From assembly GCF_003346715.1 (NCBI RefSeq), contig NZ_QQPQ01000007.1, positions 124,001-188,000 of the forward strand: a stretch of 64,000 bases of DNA, given 5' to 3'. Below the pieces are notes generated by a model. The model did no database searches. It was not told the DNA's origin and worked only from the letters and a program-made list of their open reading frames with translations. Source of the stretch: Oceanispirochaeta sp. M1 (GTDB lineage: Bacteria > Spirochaetota > Spirochaetia > DSM-2461). The position numbers and the translations under genes were made by a program. Of the stretch, positions 17,556 through 26,604 are shown in pieces; position 1 is the stretch's first letter; the number at the start of each line of letters is the position of its first letter.

Positions 17556-18065
17556 CTAAACAGTCTTTTCCGGTGTAAAAAAAGAAGCTGTTTTAATAAA
17601 TTTTTTATGTGTAACTACCCTGTTTGATTTCAGGGAGATGACAACCAGTCCCAGGTCAGCCCAGCCTTTAAATCCGAAGGCAAAGCCCTTCTGAAATTTA
17701 GTCCTGCGCGCAATTTTGGCAATTTCTTCGGGTATTTCTTCCTCAAGAATATGAACAAGGAGTATTTGAGAGGACATATGTTCACTATGGGGTTGTGCTA
17801 TATCTCTTATATGAGCTTTTATGATATCTATTTCGTTTAATAAGGACTCTTTTGTATCTGAAAGACCTGTTTTCAACAAAAAATACTCATTAGTTTCAAA
17901 TCCATAGATCTTTATCTCTTTCAGGACAGCAAATTTTGTATTTATTGCATTAAATGAAGCAAGGAAATCGAAATTTAAAGAGTCTATTGAATAGTTTTCT
18001 GAAAAATCGAAGTTTGAAGACAGTTTTTTACGTATTACGTTCAAGTATTCACTGATGATGCTCAT
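17556..18065 (-). CDS. Hypothetical protein preceding cstA
   Basis: I do not recognise this 169-residue protein. From the ATG at 18065 it begins MSIISEYLNVIRKKLSSN; a TTG at 18107 would add 14 residues, and neither start has a good ribosome-binding site. It is soluble, with no signal peptide or membrane helix. The first half is acidic and Asn/Phe-rich, and the second half ends in a basic stretch (SLKSNRVVTHKKFIK). A short motif RRTKFQKGFAFGFKGWADLG looks like a beta-rich core. The local base composition is more AT-rich than its neighbours. It lies 9 nt before cstA and is probably co-transcribed, so it may regulate or assist CstA; that is inference. Confidence 0.6.
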   Translation of the reverse strand: MSIISEYLNVIRKKLSSNFDFSENYSIDSLNFDFLASFNAINTKFAVLKEIKIYGFETNEYFLLKTGLSDTKESLLNEIDIIKAHIRDIAQPHSEHMSSQILLVHILEEEIPEEIAKIARRTKFQKGFAFGFKGWADLGLVVISLKSNRVVTHKKFIKTASFFTPEKTV

Positions 18066-18166
18066 ATTTATGGATAATATCACGGATTCATTATCTGTAA
18101 ATAACAATGTAGATATTTTTTTATCAATATATTATATGGATTTACTTATGATTAAATTAGTAATAA

Positions 18167-18199
18167 TTAAAAATGCCGGAGATACAGAATCTCCGGCAT
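18167..18199 (-). terminator. Rho-independent terminator of tctCBA
   Basis: A perfect 11-bp inverted repeat, ATGCCGGAGAT (18173-18183) and ATCTCCGGCAT (18189-18199), with a 5-nt loop. On the minus strand it is followed by TTTTTAATT, ending the tct operon 11 bp after tctA. Confidence 0.85.
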
Positions 18200-18210
18200 G
18201 GAAAATATTA

Positions 18211-19710
18211 TTAAGCGGTTGCTGTTTTTACTCTGTTTCTCAGACTCTTGATCATTGGATAAACAATCGAGATGACTGTCAGGGCAAAAAGAATCAGACA
18301 GATGGGTGAGCCGAAGAAAATTCCAATATCACCATCGGCAATCTTGTACGCTCTTCTGAATGACTGTTCCATATTATTACCTACAATTACAGCCAGAATC
18401 ATTGGAGTGGAAGGAAACTTACTCTTGCTCATAAAGTATCCAAGCAGACCGAATCCTACGAGCAGGTAAAAGTCCATAACGCTGTAGCTGATAGCATAGG
18501 CTCCTACAAATGAAAGACCCAGAACAATTGGATAGAGAATCTTTGGAGGTACAGATAGTACCCGTACAAGAAGTCCCGCCAGGGGAATATTCATAACCGC
18601 AAGGATGATGTTTCCGATGAACATACTTGCAATCAGACCCCAGACAATTAAGGGTTGTTGTTGAAAGAGCATGGGACCGGGCTGTAATCCAAGAAGAAGA
18701 AGAGCTCCCATCATAACAGCTGTTGTTCCTGATCCGGGAATTCCCAGAGTCAGCATCGGAATCATGGCTCCTACAGATGCTGCATTATTAGCAGATTCCG
18801 GAGCTGCAAGTCCTTCAATAGCTCCTTTTCCAAACTCTTCCGGATTTTTTGACAGCTGTTTCTCATTGTTATAGGACATGAGAGACGCCATGGTACCGCC
18901 GGCTCCGGGAAGAGCTCCTACAAAGAAACCAAGAGGTGCCGATCTTAATATGGGCCATACACAACGTTTCCATTCTACGCGGCTTATCCATATTTTACCA
19001 AAGTTTTTCTGAACCATGGCTTTACCGGAATCAATGTTTTTAAAGCTTTTAAATACTTCTCCCAAAGCATATACAGCGATGATTACAATCAGAAAATCGA
19101 TCCCACTCTGCAACTCCAGGATTCCCATAGTAAAGCGGCTTACACCTGATTGTCCATCAATTCCGATGGTGGCAATCATAAGACCCAGTATTGTGGCGAT
19201 AAAACCGCGAAGTCTGTTCCCTTCAGTCATGGAAGCGGTGGCAGACAATGCAAAAAGGAACAGCATGAAGTACTCTGCAGGACCGAATTTCAGGGCAAAA
19301 TGTGCTACAGGTATAGCAACAGCTACCATACATATTGTTGCGAAGATACCGCCGATAAAAGATGCTATAGCTGATATGGCAAGGGCTGATTCGGCTCGCC
19401 CCTGTTGAGTCATCGGGTAACCGTCGAATGTCGCAGCAACAGCTGCTCCGTCACCAGGTGTGTTTATAAGAATGGATGCCCTTGAGCCTCCGTACATTGC
19501 TCCGTAATAAACACCACCCATAGTAATAAGAGCTGCAGTAGGGCCCATTGAAAAGGTCAGGGGAAGTAGAACGGCTACACCTGTAGCAGGCCCCAGCCCT
19601 GGAAGCATGCCGATTATGGTACCCAGCAGACCACCGATTGTAACCCACATAAGATTGGCAGGTGTCAGCGCAACCATAAATCCGTCTAATAGAAATGATA
19701 ATGTTTCCAT
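18211..19710 (-). CDS. tctA: TctA, large membrane subunit of tripartite tricarboxylate transporter
   Basis: The large (about 12-helix) membrane subunit, 499 residues, of a TctABC secondary transporter for citrate or related tricarboxylates. Family motifs include MLPGLGPATGVAVLLPLTF (about residues 34-52), YYGAMYGGSRASILINTPGD (about 68-87) and GALPGAGGTMASLMSYNNEK (about 261-280). It ends a three-gene operon. Position next to citrate lyase genes makes citrate the likely substrate. Confidence 0.95.
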   Translation of the reverse strand: METLSFLLDGFMVALTPANLMWVTIGGLLGTIIGMLPGLGPATGVAVLLPLTFSMGPTAALITMGGVYYGAMYGGSRASILINTPGDGAAVAATFDGYPMTQQGRAESALAISAIASFIGGIFATICMVAVAIPVAHFALKFGPAEYFMLFLFALSATASMTEGNRLRGFIATILGLMIATIGIDGQSGVSRFTMGILELQSGIDFLIVIIAVYALGEVFKSFKNIDSGKAMVQKNFGKIWISRVEWKRCVWPILRSAPLGFFVGALPGAGGTMASLMSYNNEKQLSKNPEEFGKGAIEGLAAPESANNAASVGAMIPMLTLGIPGSGTTAVMMGALLLLGLQPGPMLFQQQPLIVWGLIASMFIGNIILAVMNIPLAGLLVRVLSVPPKILYPIVLGLSFVGAYAISYSVMDFYLLVGFGLLGYFMSKSKFPSTPMILAVIVGNNMEQSFRRAYKIADGDIGIFFGSPICLILFALTVISIVYPMIKSLRNRVKTATA

Positions 19711-19721
19711 AGTGTATTCCT

Positions 19722-20198
19722 TTAAACCCAGATTCCCGGTGTCAGTGGAAGGTAGACACCCAGAAGTTTGGAAAAGACGATATATATAAACAGGCTGAAC
19801 AGAACTGCAACAGCTGTATTTATTTTCCAGTTTTTGGCTCCATTGAACAGAAGCAGTTCAAGTTCAAGGAATATTATTGTACTGATAACATAACCGGCTT
19901 TATCAAAAAGCAGAGCATAAACAATGGATGCCAGACAGGTAAGTCCAATCTTTTTAAAACCGGCTTCTTTGAAGAAAGGAACATCAGAGGGCTCTTTTTT
20001 TTCGGTCTCTTTTTGTTCTTTCAATTCCCTGATCAGCAGGGAGATGGACATTGATATTAATATAATTCCCAGCATCAATGGAAATATTTTAGGTTCAAAA
20101 GCTCTGCCCACAGATGCTTCGGGAAGCATCAGGGTAGCCGATGTATAAACCAGGCCCAATAGTAAGAATAATAGGGATGGTAAAACAGATAAACTCAC
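19722..20198 (-). CDS. tctB: TctB, small membrane subunit of tripartite tricarboxylate transporter
   Basis: The small four-helix subunit, 158 residues. The GTG at 20198 is preferred because GGAGG lies 5 nt upstream; a TTG at 20210 would sit on top of that ribosome-binding site. It begins MSLSVLPSLLFLLLGLVYT. Hydrophobic stretches are near residues 5-22, 37-57, 78-113 (two close helices) and 125-145, separated by a charged loop (LIRELKEQKETEKKEPSD). Its position between tctC and tctA is standard for the system. Confidence 0.88.
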   Translation of the reverse strand: MSLSVLPSLLFLLLGLVYTSATLMLPEASVGRAFEPKIFPLMLGIILISMSISLLIRELKEQKETEKKEPSDVPFFKEAGFKKIGLTCLASIVYALLFDKAGYVISTIIFLELELLLFNGAKNWKINTAVAVLFSLFIYIVFSKLLGVYLPLTPGIWV

Positions 20199-20210
20199 GG
20201 ATTCCTCCAA

Positions 20211-20260
20211 TTTGGACAGCCTGTGTTTTAGATCCAGAAGGGATAGACAGGCTGTCCAAA
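20211..20260 (-). other. Intercistronic hairpin between tctC and tctB
   Basis: A perfect 14-bp inverted repeat, TTTGGACAGCCTGT (20211-20224) and ACAGGCTGTCCAAA (20247-20260), with a 22-nt loop and no T tract. It fills almost the whole gap after the tctC stop. It probably protects the tctC mRNA 3' end or partly attenuates, so that the binding protein is made in excess over the membrane subunits. Confidence 0.7.
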
Positions 20261-20265
20261 GATTA

Positions 20266-21273
20266 TTATTTAATCATTCCGATATCAGTCAGGATAGATG
20301 TGTATTCATCATTAACCTGAGCCAGGAAGTCAGAAAACTCGGGAGCGTCAAGATATGCATCGTCCCATCCGTTTGTCTTTTTAGCCTGATCCCATTCAGG
20401 AGTTGCAACCAGTTCAGCAAGAGTCTCTCTCCAGTAGCTGACAGCATACTCGGGCATTTCGGGAGCACCGAAGAGACCTCTCCAGTTTACAAAGGTTGCG
20501 TCGATTCCCTGCTCTATACAGGTCGGAATATTGGCAACAACACCTTCACCTACGCGGTGATCGGCTGTCTGACCAAGTGCTTTCAGGTGTCCACTTTCAA
20601 GGAGACCGAGAACTTCTGAAAGACCGGTGGAGTATACATCAATGTGTCCTCCGAGAACCTGTGCAGTGGCAGAGTCGTCAAAACTTACGTAGTCAATCTC
20701 TTTCAGATCAGTGATACCAGCGGCTTTTGCCATCATCAGGAACTGAATGTGGTCCATTGAACCTACAGAGGAAATCCCTCCGATTTTTACACTCTTGATA
20801 TCTTTTTTTAGAGCTTCCATAACATCTGTCATACTATTGTATTTTGAATCTGCTCCTACAACAAAAACGGCATAGTCAGCGATAAGACGGGCCAGGGGAG
20901 TTACATCTTTATATCCCAGTTCAGTCGTTCCGTTCAGCTGTGTCAGAATCAGAGGGGATGAATATACACATACAATCTTGGCTGAGCCTTTCTTTTCCTG
21001 AAGGCTGGCCAGGTTTACTGATCCACCGGCACCGGGGTTGTTTCTTACGGGCATGGGAACTTTTACAAGTCCAGTATCTTTCAGAGCTTTGGCAGTGGTT
21101 CTTATGGTTAAGTCCCATCCACCACCGGCTCCTCCAGGTGCTACAAAGTCAAGCACACCCTTAGGGTAAGTCGGGTTTCCGTCTGCGGAATCACTCTGAC
21201 CTTCTGCACTCAGACTCATACCAAGCACCAGAAATAATGCCATCATAAGTGACATAACTTTTACTTTTCTCAT
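20266..21273 (-). CDS. tctC: TctC, tricarboxylate-binding protein
   Basis: Periplasmic solute-binding protein of the Bug/TctC family, 335 residues. The ATG at 21273 has AAGGAG 8-9 nt upstream, better than a TTG two codons earlier. A signal peptide (MRKVKVMSLMMALFLVLG, then SLSAEGQSDS) precedes the family motif VAPGGAGGGWDLT (about residues 46-58) and NNPGAGGSVNLA. It is the first gene of tctCBA and lies about 105 bp downstream of a double operator-like element shared with the citrate lyase operon. Confidence 0.93.
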   Translation of the reverse strand: MRKVKVMSLMMALFLVLGMSLSAEGQSDSADGNPTYPKGVLDFVAPGGAGGGWDLTIRTTAKALKDTGLVKVPMPVRNNPGAGGSVNLASLQEKKGSAKIVCVYSSPLILTQLNGTTELGYKDVTPLARLIADYAVFVVGADSKYNSMTDVMEALKKDIKSVKIGGISSVGSMDHIQFLMMAKAAGITDLKEIDYVSFDDSATAQVLGGHIDVYSTGLSEVLGLLESGHLKALGQTADHRVGEGVVANIPTCIEQGIDATFVNWRGLFGAPEMPEYAVSYWRETLAELVATPEWDQAKKTNGWDDAYLDAPEFSDFLAQVNDEYTSILTDIGMIK

Positions 21274-21377
21274 TATCAATTCTCCTTTTGTTTTCCCGAT
21301 CAGGGATTGTGAATAAATGACACAGGCCCGGTTCGGCCTGACTGAGATTATTTTAAGCCCGGGAATTTAAATCGGGA

Positions 21378-21418
21378 TGTAGGAGAGAAATGGAAATGTA
21401 TGTAGGACTCATCCTACA
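21378..21418. promoter_or_regulatory. Putative operator upstream of tctC, shared with citC promoter
   Basis: A perfect palindromic pair TGTAGGA-CTCA-TCCTACA at 21401-21418, plus a half-site TGTAGGA at 21378-21384, exactly 23 bp from the matching half of the palindrome. The same arrangement with the same 23-bp spacing occurs before citC (30413-30453). The distal end overlaps the last codon of the response regulator gene. Likely a binding site for that LuxR-type regulator; binding itself is inferred. Confidence 0.6.
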
Positions 21419-22064
21419 GGGGGAGTTGAGATTCGGAGATCAGCTTATGCTTTACAGCGTAGTATGTCAGCTGAGCATTATTTTTTAGATTCATTTTCTG
21501 CAGGAGTCTGGTTCTGTAGGTGCTTACTGTCTTGATGCTGAGATTGAGTTTTTCGGAAATTTCACTGCTGCTGAGCCCACTGACCAGCATGATCATAACC
21601 TGATACTCCCGTTCAGAAAGCTGCTTATGAGGAAGGTCGCTATGGTCTCCCTGATAATCATCAAGTAGAAGCTGGCTTACTTTTTGAGTGAGATAGCGTC
21701 CACCTCTCAAGACTTCCTTAACTGCGTTGACAAGCTCTTCGGGGGCACTGGCCTTATTCAGACATCCAGAGGCTCCCATCTTCAGGGCCCGCAGGGCGTA
21801 CTGGCTTTCTGATTGAATACTCAATATTAAAACCGGTATCTGTGGATATTGAATATTTAGATCTTTCAATACCTCCAGACCGTCTTTACCAGGGAGAGAT
21901 ATATCCAGAATGACTACATCATATTTTACTTCATTCATTTTCTGGAGAACTTCATTTCCATTGGATAACTCATCCAGTTGTTTTAAAGGTATGAATTCCT
22001 GAAGAATCTGACAGAGCCCTCTGCGAACTAGGGGGTGATCATCCACAATAAGTATCTTATGCAT
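21414..22064 (-). CDS. LuxR/NarL-type response regulator of the citrate locus
   Basis: A 216-residue response regulator. The receiver domain (1-120) has the acidic pair VDDH (Asp8, Asp9), phosphorylation site Asp54 (VVILDISLPGKDG) and Lys104-like SGCLNKAS. The C-terminal GerE/LuxR helix-turn-helix (about 145-205) contains LSEREYQVMIMLVSGLSSSE and LNLSIKTVSTYRTRL. It starts 4 nt after the kinase gene, so the pair are partners. It lies between tctC and the cit operon, both of which carry the same operator-like palindrome. Confidence 0.93.
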   Translation of the reverse strand: MHKILIVDDHPLVRRGLCQILQEFIPLKQLDELSNGNEVLQKMNEVKYDVVILDISLPGKDGLEVLKDLNIQYPQIPVLILSIQSESQYALRALKMGASGCLNKASAPEELVNAVKEVLRGGRYLTQKVSQLLLDDYQGDHSDLPHKQLSEREYQVMIMLVSGLSSSEISEKLNLSIKTVSTYRTRLLQKMNLKNNAQLTYYAVKHKLISESQLPL

Positions 22065-22068
22065 ATTA

Positions 22069-25000
22069 TCATTCCTTTAAAGGGAGATTTATTCTAACAA
22101 TTGTGCCACCATCAGGATAGTTGTCAATACTGAAGTTTCCACCGAAGTGACGGCAGCGTTCTCTCATTCCAATTAGACCGAATGAGTCATCTCTTTTTTC
22201 TGTATTCTTATTGATTCCTCTACCATTATCTCTGACATTGAGAGATAAATTTCCGCCCTCTTTCACAACCCGGACTTCAACTTTGGAAGCGGCGGAATGG
22301 CGGATTATATTGGTTAGAATCTCCTGATATATTCTGAATACGGCAGTTTTTATTTCCTGGTTCTCTTCAGTAAAGGGCTTGCCTCCCATTTCGATCAGAA
22401 TGTCCAGGCTTACCCCGGTTCTTTTTCTGAATCGACGGCTTTGCCATTCCAGCGCTTCTTCCATGGTAAGGTTATCCAGAGCTTTTGGTCGGAGATTTGT
22501 AGATATGCTGCGTACAGACTCGATTGAATCATTGACAATTTCCAGGAGGGTTGTGATCTTTTCCTTTCTTATATTTTCAGATGATTCAGGGTGACTGTTT
22601 AGCCAATAGAGATCGAATTTCATGGCAGTTAGCTGCTGTCCCAGTTCATCGTGATAGTCCCTGGCAGCACCACGCCGCTCCTCTTCTCTGGCCTGTTCCA
22701 TATGCATTGAAAAACTTCTGAGTTGGGCATTATTTTTATTAAGTCCTCTAAGACGATACCAGATGATAACTCCCAGTATCAAAAATAAAAGGAGACCTGT
22801 AAGGAAATAGAACCAGAGATGCATCCAGAAAGGGGCCTGTACAATTATTTTCAGCGCTTTTACAGCGTTCTGTCCGTTATGATCGCTCCCTTTTATTTCA
22901 AGCTCATATTCTCCATGAGGCACGGAGGCATAACTGACCTCGTTGTTGTTTCCCAGAAAACGAGGGCGATCTTCCAGCCCTTTAAGTTGAACCGTATATT
23001 GATGCTTGCCGGGATCAATATAAGAAAGCAGTGAATATCTGATAGTCAGGTTATTAGCTGAATAGGGAAGGGTTATGCTCTCTTTCAGCGAAATATCTTT
23101 ATCGAGAATTACCATACCATCTACACTCTGGTTAATTTTGACAGGGAGATTATGAATACTCAGAGCAGTTATTTGGAGATGGCCTGTCAGAGGGTTTTCA
23201 AAGTTTAAGGCTGCGGGGTGAAAACTGCTGATTCCTCCGGGACCGCCCCAGAAGAACTCACCATTTTTTGTCTTAATATAGGCATTCTGTGAAAATTCAT
23301 CACCCACAAGACCATCGGCACTGCTGAAGTTTTGAATTCTTTCGTCTGTCAGATTAACTCTGGAGAGACCATTGTCAGTTGAGAGCCAAATATTTCCTTC
23401 TTCATCATCAAGTATCCCATAAATATTGTCTCCGGAGAGTCCTTCTCTGGTGGAAATTGTCCGGAAAAAAATATCATCAGGGTAGAAGATATTAACTCCT
23501 CCGCCGGCTGTACCTATCCATAGACGGTTCATTTGATCTTCAAATATAACATTCACAGATGTGTCACTGAGACTTCCTGATTTACCTGGAGAACGGACGA
23601 AACTCTTAAACTCATCCAGATCTTTCATATATAGATTGAGACCGCCGTCCCATGTTCCCACCCATATCTGATTTTGTGAATCCTCGAAGATACAGCGCAC
23701 GGCATTTCCATTCAGTCCCTCGGGCTTTCCAGGATCATGCAGATATTGTGTCAGTATCCCTTCTTTCATCCTGAATAAACCGCTTCCTTCAGTACCTATC
23801 CACAGACTGCCTTCTCTGCTTTCATGGATAAACCAGACAGTCTCCCGGTTGGGAGACCCTGGTTCAGTATTCAGAAGAGGGATCGGAACAACATCATTTA
23901 TGGAGAGCCCCGGGGGGATCATGAAAAGGCCGCTGCCGTCAGTACCTATCCACTGCCTTCCCTGAGAGTCTTCCAGCAGGGAATAGATCTGATCATTTTC
24001 AGAGCCTCTGTCCCTGTCATTAACATCAATCCAATCCATTCTGCTCGTTTTTCTATCCAGGACAGTTATGCCACCTCCGTCTGTGGCTACCCACAGAGAA
24101 CCGTCGGAGCGTTCCTCCATCTGTCTGATATGGGGATTGCTTAATCCGTAGGGTGCCTCAGCTTCGGCTGTATATGTTTTTATCAGTGTACTGGACGGGT
24201 TGAAAAGGTTGACTCCGCCGCCTCTGGTTCCTGCCCAGATCAGGCCGCTTTCGTCTTTGTAGAGGCTTCGAATCTTATTATAGGAGATGTTGCTGTTCTC
24301 TTCGTTCAGTCTCTTCCAACTGTTTTTTTCAAAGTCCAGAATGAAAATACCCGAGCGTTCTGTTCCCAGCCACAGATAGCCGTTGTCAGAAGTAATGGAG
24401 CGGATAGAGGTCTTCTCCGGCAGCGCGACAGACCGGACAGACTCCCCATCAAAATGAAAGAGTCCCTGATTCGTTCCTATCCAGATTCCGTCATTTTCAT
24501 CAGGATAGAGGCTCCGGATAAAAGACTCCCTAAGCATTTCACTGCCCGGGATAAATGATTTGTTTAAGAATCTGCCGCTTCTTGTATCATATAGGGAGAG
24601 TCCCTTCTCTGTGCCTATCCATAGTCTGTTTTTATTGTCACAGAGGATTGTTCTTATTCTGTCGTTTATCAGATTAGAATTTGCTTCATTGAGGATTAAA
24701 AATTTCTCATCACCACGGTACAGGGCAAGCCCTCCCCCTGCTGTTCCGATCCAGAGCCTTCCGTTAAGATCTTCCTCAATGGCGAAAACCTGGTTGCTCG
24801 GAAGACTGAGCGGGTCTTCAGGATTTTTTAAATAGGCTTTGAATTTATGTGTCTCCTTGTCGAAGAGATTCAGGCCGCCGCCATCGGTACCTACCCAGAT
24901 TCGGCCGCCGCTGTCTTCAAGAATACTGAATATTACAGAACCGCTGATGCTGTCATTATCACCTCTTCCCGGTCTGAAAATGGTGTTGTTTCTACCATCG

Positions 25001-25197
25001 TAGCGATTCAGACCGCTGAAAGTTCCAAACCAGAGATATCCTTCTGAATCACGGGTCATACAATATACAGAGTTACTCGAGAGTCCATCTTCCATTGTAA
25101 GCTGTGAAAATCGGTAGTCAGTGGGTTGCGGGAAAATTTCCTGTAGAAAGAGCAGCAGAGTTGAAATGAGAATGATACGGAATACAGAAATTCTCAT
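22069..25197 (-). CDS. Propeller (HTCS-like) sensor histidine kinase
   Basis: A 1042-residue sensor kinase. After a signal peptide come about a dozen or more two-component-regulator propeller repeats (pattern xLWIGTxGGGLNLFD, e.g. IWVGTDGGGLNLFD, LWIGTAGGGLALY) over residues 25-680, probably two seven-bladed propellers. Next is a Y_Y_Y domain (about 700-780, YSANNLTIRYSLLSYIDPG), one membrane helix (LWFYFLTGLLLFLILGVIIW region, about 795-815), a HisKA_3 phosphoacceptor region (ARDYHDELGQQLTAMKFDL, His near 848) and HATPase_c (IYQEILTNIIRHS, NGRGI, FGLIGMRER). It lacks the receiver and AraC domains of Bacteroidetes hybrids. It begins 5 nt after citX, so it is part of the cit transcript and probably senses citrate or a related ligand. 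Confidence 0.93.
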   Translation of the reverse strand: MRISVFRIILISTLLLFLQEIFPQPTDYRFSQLTMEDGLSSNSVYCMTRDSEGYLWFGTFSGLNRYDGRNNTIFRPGRGDNDSISGSVIFSILEDSGGRIWVGTDGGGLNLFDKETHKFKAYLKNPEDPLSLPSNQVFAIEEDLNGRLWIGTAGGGLALYRGDEKFLILNEANSNLINDRIRTILCDNKNRLWIGTEKGLSLYDTRSGRFLNKSFIPGSEMLRESFIRSLYPDENDGIWIGTNQGLFHFDGESVRSVALPEKTSIRSITSDNGYLWLGTERSGIFILDFEKNSWKRLNEENSNISYNKIRSLYKDESGLIWAGTRGGGVNLFNPSSTLIKTYTAEAEAPYGLSNPHIRQMEERSDGSLWVATDGGGITVLDRKTSRMDWIDVNDRDRGSENDQIYSLLEDSQGRQWIGTDGSGLFMIPPGLSINDVVPIPLLNTEPGSPNRETVWFIHESREGSLWIGTEGSGLFRMKEGILTQYLHDPGKPEGLNGNAVRCIFEDSQNQIWVGTWDGGLNLYMKDLDEFKSFVRSPGKSGSLSDTSVNVIFEDQMNRLWIGTAGGGVNIFYPDDIFFRTISTREGLSGDNIYGILDDEEGNIWLSTDNGLSRVNLTDERIQNFSSADGLVGDEFSQNAYIKTKNGEFFWGGPGGISSFHPAALNFENPLTGHLQITALSIHNLPVKINQSVDGMVILDKDISLKESITLPYSANNLTIRYSLLSYIDPGKHQYTVQLKGLEDRPRFLGNNNEVSYASVPHGEYELEIKGSDHNGQNAVKALKIIVQAPFWMHLWFYFLTGLLLFLILGVIIWYRLRGLNKNNAQLRSFSMHMEQAREEERRGAARDYHDELGQQLTAMKFDLYWLNSHPESSENIRKEKITTLLEIVNDSIESVRSISTNLRPKALDNLTMEEALEWQSRRFRKRTGVSLDILIEMGGKPFTEENQEIKTAVFRIYQEILTNIIRHSAASKVEVRVVKEGGNLSLNVRDNGRGINKNTEKRDDSFGLIGMRERCRHFGGNFSIDNYPDGGTIVRINLPLKE

Positions 25198-25202
25198 ACT
25201 TC

Positions 25203-25730
25203 CTATGATATCCTAATTCTGTCTGAATAGCTTTGATAAATATCCAGAATAAATGCCTTAAGATCTTCCTGGGTGTGACGCTGGGAACGGGAACACACAT
25301 GAGCTGGTTCTCTGCAGATATAGCACAGTCTTTCAGGGAGACCAAGTTCTTTACGGGACAATAGCCTTTTATCTACATCATAAACATCAATGTCCCAGAG
25401 TCTTCCCAGGGGATGGGACAATTCTATACTGCTGGTTTTCATCTTTATTTTCCTGGCAGGGAGGGCTATTGCAATAAAGGCCTGGGGGCCTGTATTACTC
25501 TGAGTTTCGGAATTATATTCAATGATACTCTCATCGAACTTTTTCAGGATAGATCTAAGGCCTTCTGAAAAAATCTCAGTTATTACAGAGCTGTTTTTTT
25601 CAGATCCCGGACTGTTGATACTGAGCTGTATCAGAGCTGATTTGTGAAGACAGATCAGTTTCTGTCTATGATGGCTGCGCATTTCACGAGCATCCAGCAT
25701 CTCTGTGAGAGTGACAGGGCTATAGTTCAT
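25203..25730 (-). CDS. citX: CitX, apo-citrate lyase holo-[ACP] transferase
   Basis: Transfers the 2'-(5''-triphosphoribosyl)-3'-dephospho-CoA group to Ser of CitD. The ATG at 25730 gives 175 residues beginning MNYSPVTLTEMLDAREMRS; a longer frame lies within citG. Family motif HPLGRLWDIDVYD (about residues 116-128) is followed by ERLCYICREPAHVCSRSQRH, typical of CitX. It overlaps citG by 11 nt and the kinase gene follows 5 nt later. Confidence 0.9.
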   Translation of the reverse strand: MNYSPVTLTEMLDAREMRSHHRQKLICLHKSALIQLSINSPGSEKNSSVITEIFSEGLRSILKKFDESIIEYNSETQSNTGPQAFIAIALPARKIKMKTSSIELSHPLGRLWDIDVYDVDKRLLSRKELGLPERLCYICREPAHVCSRSQRHTQEDLKAFILDIYQSYSDRIRIS

Positions 25731-26604
25731 AGGCTTCTTCAATGCTATGGACAAAGAGTGTAAGGGCCAGTAAATCGGCACAGCCCCCAGGTGAAATATT
25801 CATACTGGTAAAGATTGAGTTCATCCCCTGCAGTCTGCATACTGCGCCCTGCTGTCTGATTCCTCCTTCTTTCAGAAAAGAAGTGGATAGATGGCGCAGC
25901 ATCTTCAGACCGCCAGTACCACATCTATGGAGTACGTTGCTGTCTTCTACAAAGCTGTAGAGAAGAATCAGGGTTTCCAGGGAGGCTTCTTCAGGAGTAC
26001 AGCCCGATTTCAGAAGTTTTTTTAAACGGGGCAGAGCCCTCAGGCGGACTGAGGCAAATCCGGATTCTGCTTCGCCCCGGATACCTCTGTATCCCCCTTC
26101 ACGGTAGAGTTTTTCCCCATGACTGGAGGCTGGGCCGCTGTGTTTCAGCTCTTCACTGATACCCCGGCATATTTTTCCGGCTTCCATAAGAATTTCAACC
26201 CCTGAAATTCTGTTGATTCCTGCTTCCTCTGGCTGACAGATCACTCTATTGACAGCTGCCAGACAGACTCCCAGTGAGAATATCTGCCCCTTGTGAGTAT
26301 TGATACCTCCTGTTGCCTGAAACATCGCCTTTTCGGCTCTGATCCCGGCAGGCCTGATTTCAGGGAGAACCTTTTCAGAAGGAGAATCTATGGATGTGCT
26401 GAGAAGCATTTCTTTAAAAAAAGGTCCAATAGCCTTTGCACTGCAGTAAAAGATCTCAGGAGTCATATCTCTATGAGCTCCATTGTTCAGTCTGTCAACA
26501 AGACCCGGTTTTGGACAGAGCTCAACTTCTCTGATCATAGATGAGACTGCCAGAGAGCTGAGCTGTTCCATATTTATTCCCCGGGTTCGGAGGAGAGCAG
26601 GCAT
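25720..26604 (-). CDS. citG: CitG, triphosphoribosyl-dephospho-CoA synthase
   Basis: Makes the precursor of the citrate lyase prosthetic group from ATP and dephospho-CoA. Motifs include ELCPKPGLVDRLNNGAHRDM (about residues 31-50), GINTHKGQIFSLG (about 99-111), YRGIRGEAESGF (about 170) and LSPGGCADLLALT-like ending. The ATG at 26604 overlaps the citF stop (TGATG). An in-frame ATG at 26571 with GGGGA upstream is an equally good start and would give 283 residues. It is encoded separately from CitX. Confidence 0.93.
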   Translation of the reverse strand: MPALLRTRGINMEQLSSLAVSSMIREVELCPKPGLVDRLNNGAHRDMTPEIFYCSAKAIGPFFKEMLLSTSIDSPSEKVLPEIRPAGIRAEKAMFQATGGINTHKGQIFSLGVCLAAVNRVICQPEEAGINRISGVEILMEAGKICRGISEELKHSGPASSHGEKLYREGGYRGIRGEAESGFASVRLRALPRLKKLLKSGCTPEEASLETLILLYSFVEDSNVLHRCGTGGLKMLRHLSTSFLKEGGIRQQGAVCRLQGMNSIFTSMNISPGGCADLLALTLFVHSIEEAYEL

